The notes beneath the pieces were generated by a model that saw only the letters and a list, made by a program, of their open reading frames with translations, ran no database searches and was not told the DNA's origin. This document shows positions 35,040-42,313 of a DNA stretch of 56,670 bases, piece by piece. The stretch's first letter is position 1. The number at the start of each line of letters is the position of its first letter. The stretch is taken from positions 1-56,670 of IMG/VR virus record IMGVR_UViG_3300042891_000430; one strand, given 5' to 3'. The translations under genes and the position numbers were made by a program. The stretch is from a virus.

Positions 35040-35330
35040 TCACCGGGCTGTCAAGTTGTATGAGATGGTATTAACTTCGGTGTCGCCTTTAGAGGTCAGC
35101 GCCCTTATTTCGACATCGTACTGTACATTGGCTTCGCCACCAGAGACATAGAAAACTACAAGTTTGCCATCGACGAGATGGTACTCGTCGACATCGAACT
35201 GGTTTTGTGTCTGAGGAGTTACTACGAAAGTAACCTCTTCAACGAGCTCATCGTCATCGAGCCATATACTATAGTCGATGTTGTAGCGTTTCCGCTCGGT
35301 CGGTCTCTTGAAGTATCTTCCTAAGAGCAT
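35040..35330 (-). CDS. small beta-sandwich-type phage protein, 96 aa
   Basis: The ATG at 35330 has GGAG eight bases upstream; an ATG at 35354 would extend it further into the bilin reductase gene. The product begins MLLGRYFKRPTERKRY and then has alternating strands (VEEVTFVVTP, LVVFYVSGG, VQYDVEIRAL), like short Ig-like phage tail accessory proteins. It overlaps the bilin reductase end by 10 bases and contains a dyad. Confidence 0.75.
   Translation of the reverse strand: MLLGRYFKRPTERKRYNIDYSIWLDDDELVEEVTFVVTPQTQNQFDVDEYHLVDGKLVVFYVSGGEANVQYDVEIRALTSKGDTEVNTISYNLTAR
35218..35234. repeat. GTTACT-N5-AGTAAC dyad
   Basis: 6-bp perfect arms around ACGAA in the gene next to the bilin reductase. 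Confidence 0.75.
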
Positions 35331-35980
35331 GGCGGCAACTCCGGGAATAGGCATGTCTGGATGAAGTCATGCACTGTCTCTTCGTCAAAGCCAAGAGACA
35401 TCATGACCTTAGGCGTATGCGGGTTGCACTTTTGGTTGCGACAATACCTATTCTGAGCGTCGGTATACTCGCCACTTATAGCACCTATGCTATTGAGGTG
35501 GTAGTTCAGGGTGTCGTCTACTAAGTCTAAAACTGTCTTCAGTTCGGCTTGATCTGAGATGTTACCTGCAGCGACCATGCTTGAGCTAAATATCTCGCGC
35601 GCCCAATCTGGTAAAGATCTCTCCTTACTCCACTCAAGACCTTTGACCCGGTTAGAGAACCACTCAAGCATCGGGCTATTGGGGTCTATGGGGCTGAAAT
35701 CGTGGAAGGCTCCGGTGACTTTGTTTGGTCCTGCGATCAGGTCAAAGCCAAAAATGGGCGAGCCGTCAGTAGTGTGTGGGAACACCGTCAGGTGCATCAT
35801 GTAGAGCTTCTTCGTGTCCCGCACGTCGACGACGTCGAGATGGGCGCGACGGAAGGTATCCGCACGCCAGACACAGTTAAGCCATGGGTATCTGTGGCCT
35901 TCGTCTACTGGTTCGTAAGACGAGAAGCGTGCGATGATTTGATCTTTAAGGGCGTCAAGATGCGCGAATGTCGTGGGCAT
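35321..35980 (-). CDS. ferredoxin-dependent bilin reductase (PcyA/PcyX/PebS family)
   Basis: The 219-residue protein shows the family core: RRAHLDV, MHLTVFPHT, SPIFGFDLIAGPNKV and DFSP, then YCRNQKCNPHT and CLFP near the C-terminus. Against Synechocystis PcyA (Glu76, His88, Asp105), the matching residues are Asp49, His63 and Asp80. Family members reduce biliverdin with electrons from ferredoxin to phycocyanobilin or phycoerythrobilin. Keeping His and Asp while replacing Glu points to a PcyX-like rather than PcyA enzyme; which bilin is made cannot be told from sequence. GAGG lies six bases before the ATG, inside the heme oxygenase gene (26-base overlap). No phage ferredoxin was seen. Confidence 0.92.
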   Translation of the reverse strand: MPTTFAHLDALKDQIIARFSSYEPVDEGHRYPWLNCVWRADTFRRAHLDVVDVRDTKKLYMMHLTVFPHTTDGSPIFGFDLIAGPNKVTGAFHDFSPIDPNSPMLEWFSNRVKGLEWSKERSLPDWAREIFSSSMVAAGNISDQAELKTVLDLVDDTLNYHLNSIGAISGEYTDAQNRYCRNQKCNPHTPKVMMSLGFDEETVHDFIQTCLFPELPPCS

Positions 35981-36491
35981 CCGACACCTCGTCGAACAGT
36001 CTTAAGGCGAAGTCAAAGACCCGGTTCGCCTCTTCTCCAAGCTCGTCAGATAGTTTCTCACGAACCTTCTTCACCAGCTCTGCACGATCCTTAAAGTCGT
36101 ACATGGTGCATGAGCCGGGAGCGACCTTCTTGATGATCTGCCCGCCATAAAGGTCTGCGAAGTGCCGTCCGTATACATGAGCCCAGAGATAGTCCGGCTT
36201 CACCCAGTCGAGGTAGCGGATATACTCTCTGGTTGATGGGTATATGTCAGACACACGCTCTAGTTCGTAAAAATCGCGCCAGATGTGCTGTGACCTGTAC
36301 AGGTCTTCGATACCATCAAACATGCCATGCTGGTAAATCTTCTGCTCAAGCGCTTCGTAACAAGTCGCTTGGTTGGCAAGGAAGTCCGCATAGATTTTGT
36401 CCGGCATTTCGCCGGACAATAGAAGCACAACAAAGCGGTGGTGTTCCGCCTTGTCATGCTTCTCTTTGATAGCGTCCCGAAGGCTCATCAT
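35955..36491 (-). CDS. biliverdin-forming heme oxygenase
   Basis: The 178-residue protein matches the heme oxygenase fold: LRDAIKEKHDKAEHHRF with the proximal heme ligand His12, and a distal-helix motif YGRHFADLYGGQIIKK (about 107-122) equivalent to the Gly-rich kinked helix of HO-1 (RYLGDLSGGQ). It would open heme to biliverdin, releasing iron and CO, and supply the adjacent bilin reductase. Its ATG overlaps the upstream stop (ATGA) and no Shine-Dalgarno sequence is evident, so translation is probably coupled. Usual length is about 200-240; this one is compact, as in phages. Confidence 0.92.
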   Translation of the reverse strand: MMSLRDAIKEKHDKAEHHRFVVLLLSGEMPDKIYADFLANQATCYEALEQKIYQHGMFDGIEDLYRSQHIWRDFYELERVSDIYPSTREYIRYLDWVKPDYLWAHVYGRHFADLYGGQIIKKVAPGSCTMYDFKDRAELVKKVREKLSDELGEEANRVFDFALRLFDEVSDAHDIRAS

Positions 36492-36745
36492 GCAGCCGGG
36501 AGGGAAGGGGGTGCCGGAAGGCCGAGTTCTTCCGCTAGAGCAACCGCTGCGGCGTGCTCAATCTCTTGCACTTGGCGGTCGGTTTTACCGGCATATCGGT
36601 CCTTAACGCTGTCTGTTGCAGCGTCATAGTAGAACCTATGCTGCAACTGGTTAGAGTTAGGAGCTTCATAGGCCCCATCATCTGTCACAACCAGAACTGG
36701 GTTGTTAGCCAAATCGCCGAGGACATTGAATTTAAGTTTTGCCAT
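36488..36745 (-). CDS. hypothetical protein, 85 aa
   Basis: Small protein starting MAKLKFNVLGDLANNP with an acidic helical C-terminus (VQEIEHAAAVALAEELG) and a Pro/Ala end. No cysteine, so no covalent bilin attachment is expected. It is directly upstream of and coupled to heme oxygenase and follows an adhesin-like gene; it could be a fibre accessory or a partner of the bilin genes. No family recognised. Confidence 0.7.
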   Translation of the reverse strand: MAKLKFNVLGDLANNPVLVVTDDGAYEAPNSNQLQHRFYYDAATDSVKDRYAGKTDRQVQEIEHAAAVALAEELGLPAPPSLPAA

Positions 36746-36755
36746 TTCTCAGACC

Positions 36756-38177
36756 TCAGTACGGAAGGTTAGATTGGAAGTCGAACTCAGAAACGTGAGT
36801 AAGACCCGGATAGTTAGTTGTATTTGGGCCCGGTGCTGACGGGAAATACACAGTAGTTGTGAATACATCTGGAGATCCACCAGCCGTCAGCGACGGTGAA
36901 GCATATCCAAAGATGTAAGCTGCCGTGTAGTTAGAAGCGTAGAAATTCCCGTTTTCAATAAACGCAAACTGGTTGTTGCGATATTTAACAGGATAAGAAC
37001 CAGAGGTAGTGTTGTTGCTAGTTGGCGAAGAGATCCACGAGCTATTGCGTTTGTCGATAACCCACCCACGCATACCACACTGGTAGTAGTAATAGACTGC
37101 CCAAGCGCAAACCATGCTACCATCACGTGTCTGCATTTGGCGCTGACCGTATGCCTCGCCCTGATCCACCCCATAAGATGTCGTCATGCTTTGCGAGCCA
37201 ACAAGTGTATTTGACAGAGAAGCATCGCCTGTGGCGCGAGTTATCTTCCACAAATAATAGTTATTGCTATTCTCGTTAAACGAGCTGACGAAGATAGAAC
37301 CATCATCGACGAGAACCCATTTTGAGTTAAAACGCCCTTCGTTGGTGTTTACCCAAGATGCAAGAGTTGTATTAAGCAGTACGTCAGGGTTGCCAAGCGT
37401 TGCCACGTTACCCACTACAGCGTCAAAATCAAAGTTCTTCCAGATACCGATATTGACACGACCGCTAGTCGTAGACGTAAAGCAAGCGACCATAAGTTCT
37501 TTACGAACGGCGTTATAGGACGCGGAGCCGTACATAGACGTAATCTGGCTACCGCCATCATACGTCGTAAAGATGCTTGCTAAATTCTTCTTAGGACGCG
37601 GGAACGGATCAGTAGCCGTGACAGCGTAAGGAACTGGTGTCTGCTCTGGACTAACAGTAAGCCACCCAGATGAAAACTGCATAGTCAGCTTCTTATTGGC
37701 GTGGTCGCTATTAACAAAAGCTCTATTAGCGCGGACTGGTGCGGTTGCAGTCTGTGTTAAGAAGCGGAGAGACGATGACATAATAATGCCACGCTCAGAA
37801 GCCCAAGCAGCAGCTTGACCGTATTCGCCCATACTCGCGGTACCGCAAAGTGGGAGCGAATACGATGATGTTGACATAGCTGTTTGTGTATTTGGTCCCA
37901 TGCTAGCGTTGTACATTTGCCCAGCATTTTGGACATATGTTGTATTCTGGTTCTCAAGATCGTTAGTAAACCCTGCAGCGTAATTCTGGCCGATTAAGTT
38001 CGCCGCTGCCCCGATACGCCGAAACTCACCGTCGTAGAATACTGCTCCGCAAAACGTTGACGACGTGTTGAACGACATCATTGCATACGATGCGCGCGGC
38101 ATAGCTTGCCCTGACATCGTATTGAAAGCGCCGATTGTGTTCTGGGTACCAGAAGTGACTTGCGAAAGGAAAGCCAT
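36756..38177 (-). CDS. putative adhesin / tail-associated protein, 473 aa
   Basis: A Ser/Thr/Asn/Tyr-rich, beta-patterned protein with many aromatic residues (YYYYQCGMRGW), no signal peptide and no enzymatic motif. Composition and location after the long fibre gene fit a receptor-binding or virion-surface protein. It resembles the unnamed beta-rich proteins of marine phages; exact family not recognised. Confidence 0.7.
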   Translation of the reverse strand: MAFLSQVTSGTQNTIGAFNTMSGQAMPRASYAMMSFNTSSTFCGAVFYDGEFRRIGAAANLIGQNYAAGFTNDLENQNTTYVQNAGQMYNASMGPNTQTAMSTSSYSLPLCGTASMGEYGQAAAWASERGIIMSSSLRFLTQTATAPVRANRAFVNSDHANKKLTMQFSSGWLTVSPEQTPVPYAVTATDPFPRPKKNLASIFTTYDGGSQITSMYGSASYNAVRKELMVACFTSTTSGRVNIGIWKNFDFDAVVGNVATLGNPDVLLNTTLASWVNTNEGRFNSKWVLVDDGSIFVSSFNENSNNYYLWKITRATGDASLSNTLVGSQSMTTSYGVDQGEAYGQRQMQTRDGSMVCAWAVYYYYQCGMRGWVIDKRNSSWISSPTSNNTTSGSYPVKYRNNQFAFIENGNFYASNYTAAYIFGYASPSLTAGGSPDVFTTTVYFPSAPGPNTTNYPGLTHVSEFDFQSNLPY

Positions 38178-38192
38178 CGTTATTTCTCCGTG

Positions 38193-41105
38193 TTAGACCA
38201 GACGCCAGCCGTAGGTGGCCCCAGAATAAGTCAGTTCGATAGATGCGTTTTGGACATCGAGGAATAGGTCTTCACTAAGACCCATAATCTTCAGTCCATT
38301 TCGTGCGACACGCAGATTGAATTGTTGGAACGTGCCAGCTAGATCCGCGATCTTCACGCGCGCATTAAGCGAAGGCGATGCCGGGAGTGTTACCGTGAAC
38401 GGACCAGATGTCGTATTGCAGAAGAGGAAATCTCCAGAGACCGCCGTGTAGTTTGCGGTTTTGGTATTCCACGATCCGCCGACGCTAGCGAGACCCGTAT
38501 CAACATAAGTCTTAACCGCGTACTCAGTAGGCACCGCCGTGTTGGAGTTACCCGACAGTGTAGCGTCCGACGAGAACTCGTTGATGGTCTCGCCGAGCTG
38601 CGCACCAATCGAACCCAGTCGCAGCGAGGTCAGACCGGCGAGGTCGAACGCGCTGGCGTTAAGAGTTGCACGGCCCGTTGCTTGGTCGATGCGGAAGTAC
38701 TCGCCAACTCGGAAGTTACCATCTTGGTCGGTCGAGACGTAGAACACGCGACCGGGGAAAGCTTCATCCGTCTCATTACCCTGCGCTGCCGGTTGTGTCG
38801 GCTCTCCCGGATAATTGGTTGTCGAAACACCGCCCGTGCCAATCGACAAGAAGTCGTGACCGGTAAGGCGGATTTGCGAGTACTTCGAGCGAAGCGTAAC
38901 AACCGCACCGCTGGCAGAACCTGACGGCTTTTCTTGTGCCAGAACAACCGTGATGATGCTGCTGGCGTTGGTCCAAGTACCCGTGACGCTCTGCACCACA
39001 TAGGCAAACGTGTCGCCAGTAATCTGGATCGACTGACCGGGCTTCGGCAGTGCGGTGAGGTTATTCATCACCAGCACGAAGCCCTTCTGATTTTCCAGAG
39101 CGCCGTTCGAAACCGTCCCTGTGCCGCCACCTGTAAAGGTCAGCGCCTGACCGCTTGTGAACGTACCGGTCGCATCGCGGACGTACACCTTGTTAGCAGT
39201 CGTCTGGACATTGGTCACAGTCGCCGAACCGGTCGCCGAAGTGACCGTATCTCCGACGTTGATATTGCCACCACCGTACAAGAAGTTGAGCTGCTGGCCG
39301 AGCAACGCACCTGTTACTGGGGTTTCGCCAGCGTCAAAGCCACGCGACGTTGCACCCCAAGTGCCATAGCTATTGTTACCGTTGAGTGCGCGGATGAAGC
39401 CGCCACCCGACGCGGTATAGCCAAAGTAGCAGTAGTAGGTGAAACAGGAGACGATTTCAGCCTTACCGCCGTCCTTCACCCAGTAGCCGATACCGTTGTC
39501 GTTGATGACGGTGTAACCGTGGAAGATCATTGTCTTCGCACCGGTCGCATGGACCGTGCCGTCGATCAGAGCGCCAATCGCACCGGAACCGATAAACGCG
39601 CACTCCAGAACGTAGGGCGACTTATGGGTAATCGGCGAAGCCGGATTGAACCCAACGACCACACCTTTAATCGTCGAAGTTGTGACGTCGGCGGCTGTTG
39701 TGCCCGGAACCCAACCGGTCATACCAGTAAACGTCATCTTGTTCAGGATTGAGCCATTGCTCATCTGGAACATAGTCGACTGGTTGTTTGGAGTTACGCC
39801 ATCATCGCTCAAACCAGCCTTAGGCTGCACGATGACGGTACGTTGATTATCACCAACAATGGCGACGTTAGCCGGGACAACAATCGGAAGCTGCTCCGAA
39901 TAAGTACCAGTTTTGACAAAGATGGTTGAGCCAGTCGGAGCCTGTTGGCAAGCATACTTGATCGACGCAAACGGATAGGCTTGGTTCTTACCAGCCGTAG
40001 TCGCGTCTACACCGTGCGGAGCAACCCAGAAAACCTTGTCTGAAGCTGTTGCACCAATCCAATCAATCGTCGATCCGTCAGCAGAAACAGTAAGCGAGCG
40101 ACCATTATCACCAGAGACAATAGCCGGAAGAACGTCTGCGCCACCGAGAACAAACGCTGCCCACTTACTAGCTGTAAGGTCGGTATTAAAGTCAGCGGCA
40201 GAGGTGTGATCTATAGTCGCGATGTAAGCCGAACCGACAGCATCCTTCACAACATCATCGCGAAGGTATGATGTGGCAGTCGCCCATGCACCGCGCCAGC
40301 GGATGCCGCTGTTAAACTTCACCCACTTATTAGCAGCGAGGTCCGTCTCGAACGTAGTTGAAGCATTACGAACAACACAGATGTACGAGTTACCGCCGTG
40401 GTTAACCACGTCGTTAATGTAGTATTCTGTAGCTGTCGTCCACGCTCCGCGCGAACGGATGCCTTCATTGAACAACTGCCAATAAGCAGAGTTCAGAACG
40501 CCCGTGCTATTGATAGGGAGCTGATTAGTGTTGTTGGCCGTAGCTTTGTAAATGTTCGCGCCATAAGCTACGACATCGCCGGGGACGTAGGCAGTTGCAG
40601 AAGACCAGATACCGGCAGCGGAAATACCCTCGACAAACCGATCCCAGAAGGTCGTGTTGGTCGGCAGATTGCCCGAGGTGTCCTGCTTGGCGATGTACGC
40701 CGACGCGCCGTACTGAACAACGTCGTTCTTCTGGTACTGTGTAGCTCCGCTATAAGCACCTTCGTACTGAATACCATCCGCGAACTGCGACCAGTAAGTC
40801 GCGTTCGGCGGGGTGTTACCCGTCGTGTCCTTAATCGCGATGTAAACTTTACCGCCGTGAGCAACGCCGTCGCCGACTTTGTAAGCTGTGCCAGAGGCGT
40901 AGGCACCCTTGAACTTGATACCCTCAACCATCAGAGCCCAGTAATCAGTCTCTGTCGGCAGGTGTCCTGACGTCTTCAGCCCGTAGGTATAGACGTAGAC
41001 GTTACCGCCGTACTTAACGATGTCATTCGTTTCGTAAACGGTGCTCGAAGACCAGTCGCCGCTGAAGCTGAAGCGGAGCTTCCCAAGGTCAATCAAAGTT
41101 GTCAT
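38193..41105 (-). CDS. long tail fibre with six sugar-binding-like repeats, 970 aa
   Basis: Residues of about 16-325 hold six repeats of about 50 aa with the pattern G-W/Y-xxxT-x-Y-xxxD-V-xx-G-x-x-Y, resembling carbohydrate-binding modules of the chitin-binding type. A parallel beta-helix-like section follows (VFWVAPHGVDATTAGKN... with FASIKYACQQAPTGS), a style shared with cyanophage and marine-phage fibres. The C-terminus has a NEFSSDATLSGNSNTAVPTEYAVKTYV-like segment and a small end domain. It is the main candidate receptor-binding fibre. Confidence 0.82.
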   Translation of the reverse strand: MTTLIDLGKLRFSFSGDWSSSTVYETNDIVKYGGNVYVYTYGLKTSGHLPTETDYWALMVEGIKFKGAYASGTAYKVGDGVAHGGKVYIAIKDTTGNTPPNATYWSQFADGIQYEGAYSGATQYQKNDVVQYGASAYIAKQDTSGNLPTNTTFWDRFVEGISAAGIWSSATAYVPGDVVAYGANIYKATANNTNQLPINSTGVLNSAYWQLFNEGIRSRGAWTTATEYYINDVVNHGGNSYICVVRNASTTFETDLAANKWVKFNSGIRWRGAWATATSYLRDDVVKDAVGSAYIATIDHTSAADFNTDLTASKWAAFVLGGADVLPAIVSGDNGRSLTVSADGSTIDWIGATASDKVFWVAPHGVDATTAGKNQAYPFASIKYACQQAPTGSTIFVKTGTYSEQLPIVVPANVAIVGDNQRTVIVQPKAGLSDDGVTPNNQSTMFQMSNGSILNKMTFTGMTGWVPGTTAADVTTSTIKGVVVGFNPASPITHKSPYVLECAFIGSGAIGALIDGTVHATGAKTMIFHGYTVINDNGIGYWVKDGGKAEIVSCFTYYCYFGYTASGGGFIRALNGNNSYGTWGATSRGFDAGETPVTGALLGQQLNFLYGGGNINVGDTVTSATGSATVTNVQTTANKVYVRDATGTFTSGQALTFTGGGTGTVSNGALENQKGFVLVMNNLTALPKPGQSIQITGDTFAYVVQSVTGTWTNASSIITVVLAQEKPSGSASGAVVTLRSKYSQIRLTGHDFLSIGTGGVSTTNYPGEPTQPAAQGNETDEAFPGRVFYVSTDQDGNFRVGEYFRIDQATGRATLNASAFDLAGLTSLRLGSIGAQLGETINEFSSDATLSGNSNTAVPTEYAVKTYVDTGLASVGGSWNTKTANYTAVSGDFLFCNTTSGPFTVTLPASPSLNARVKIADLAGTFQQFNLRVARNGLKIMGLSEDLFLDVQNASIELTYSGATYGWRLV

Positions 41106-41332
41106 AGGAACCTCGCCTGAAGATGTCCGTTAGATGCCCACTGGAACTGCACAGTATCGCGCGTCCAAAACCACTGCTTATAGTCGTACTTGTCAACTAC
41201 CCCATCTTGGGGAAGTACAACAGGTGACCCATCGTTAATAATCTCCATGACGAGACCACCGTCATCCGGGTTAAACCGAAAGCCGTAAAAGGTCTTATCA
41301 GCGAGATCGCTACCTTCGTAAAAGCCCGCCAT
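41102..41332 (-). CDS. hypothetical small virion-associated protein, 76 aa
   Basis: Acidic, aromatic-rich protein (DYKQWFWTRDTVQFQW). It overlaps the fibre start by 4 bases and the next gene's stop (TAATG). Similar small proteins precede fibre genes in several marine phages as I recall; role unknown. Confidence 0.75.
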   Translation of the reverse strand: MAGFYEGSDLADKTFYGFRFNPDDGGLVMEIINDGSPVVLPQDGVVDKYDYKQWFWTRDTVQFQWASNGHLQARFL

Positions 41333-41658
41333 TACGAAACCCCTGCGAGGATAGACGCTATAACATCAAATGCGTCGGCAAGCACGCTCTGAGCTATGAT
41401 GGCATCGCCAGACGCCAGAACGAGCTTATTCCCACGCATAACCTCGACGTTTTCACCGTTACCGATCCGAAGATCTTTAACGATAAACGTATCGCCGCCT
41501 GCCTTCCGAAGGATCAAGCTCACCGGCAAAATGCCACCCGTCTTATTGGCAAGGTTGCACCCAATCAGGATCGCCTTCGACCCTGCGGGCACAGTGTAGA
41601 CCACAGCCTCGGCTGTGCCAACATTCCGTGCAACGGCATTGATGAAACTTGTGGCCAT
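41332..41658 (-). CDS. hypothetical beta-sandwich-like protein, 108 aa
   Basis: Contains AVVYTVPAGSKAILIGCNLANKT, a strand pattern often seen in small phage head/tail decoration or fibre-attachment proteins. No catalytic motif. Coupled to the 76-aa gene downstream. Structural role inferred. Confidence 0.75.
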   Translation of the reverse strand: MATSFINAVARNVGTAEAVVYTVPAGSKAILIGCNLANKTGGILPVSLILRKAGGDTFIVKDLRIGNGENVEVMRGNKLVLASGDAIIAQSVLADAFDVIASILAGVS

Positions 41659-41661
41659 TCG

Positions 41662-41838
41662 TCACCCAAGCGCTATGGATAGGACAAGAGCAACATCATT
41701 AGCAATCGGCTCGATAGAAGCCTGCGTGTCCTGAATTTCTTGGTTCAGGTTGATGAAGTTCTGGTCCACTTCTGCGTTGGTTAGGGGGCTACCTTTGGCG
41801 GTAGGTCCAACCTCGCGGGTCGTGATCTCTGCTGCCAT
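41662..41838 (-). CDS. short conserved fibre-associated protein, 58 aa
   Basis: The short frame encodes MAAEITTREVGPTAKGSPLT followed by NAEVDQNFINLN and a helical end. The KGSPLTNAEVDxNFxxLN motif is very common at the N-terminus of tail fibres and as stand-alone proteins in cyanophages and marine phages, where it probably forms a trimeric attachment stalk. Clearly a real gene by motif and position. Confidence 0.78.
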   Translation of the reverse strand: MAAEITTREVGPTAKGSPLTNAEVDQNFINLNQEIQDTQASIEPIANDVALVLSIALG

Positions 41839-41854
41839 CTGAGCCCCCTACCGA

Positions 41855-42304
41855 TTAGTTGACCGTGACCGTCCAAGTGACCGTCATGCTGTCACCCGCC
41901 TGCTTGTTAACCACCGGGAACACCGTGCGGCAAAGCATTGTACCACCGGTACCGGCATTAAAGATACCAGCTTCCGTGACCGCGCCAGTACCAACGCCAG
42001 CGGCGAAGGAGGCGATGTACGTGATCTGGTTAGCCGTCACTGTCGTGCTTGTCAGCGTAACGCGACTTGCCGAAATCTCGGTCTCAAGCGTCGTATCAGC
42101 AGCGGCTGCGGCGGTCGTCCCCGTGCCAAGGCTCATATGGCTCATGACGCTAGCCGTAGCGTCCTTCATACGGTTAACGATGAAGTTGAGACCGGTATTC
42201 ACGACAAGGTTCTTGAGGAGAACATCCTCCTTTACCTGACCGTCAGGACCAGAGAGCACAACGCGGAGCTCACCGGTAGCTTTGAGAGTGTCGATGTTCT
42301 GCAT
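41855..42304 (-). CDS. putative tail/fibre structural protein, 149 aa
   Basis: Begins with MQNIDTLKATGELRVVLSGPDG and contains LLKNLVVNTGLNFIVNRM, then Thr/Ala-rich beta-strands (SRVTLTSTTVTANQITYIASF) and GAVTEAGIFNAG. This pattern recurs in small phage structural proteins that form part of the tail tip or fibre base. Its exact place is unknown. Confidence 0.75.
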   Translation of the reverse strand: MQNIDTLKATGELRVVLSGPDGQVKEDVLLKNLVVNTGLNFIVNRMKDATASVMSHMSLGTGTTAAAAADTTLETEISASRVTLTSTTVTANQITYIASFAAGVGTGAVTEAGIFNAGTGGTMLCRTVFPVVNKQAGDSMTVTWTVTVN

Positions 42305-42313
42305 CTTCTGTCC

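Noticed and set aside
36488-36745. 85-aa protein as a bilin-binding protein
   Set aside because: It has no cysteine and no GAF, globin-like or lipocalin-like pattern; position next to the bilin genes is not enough.
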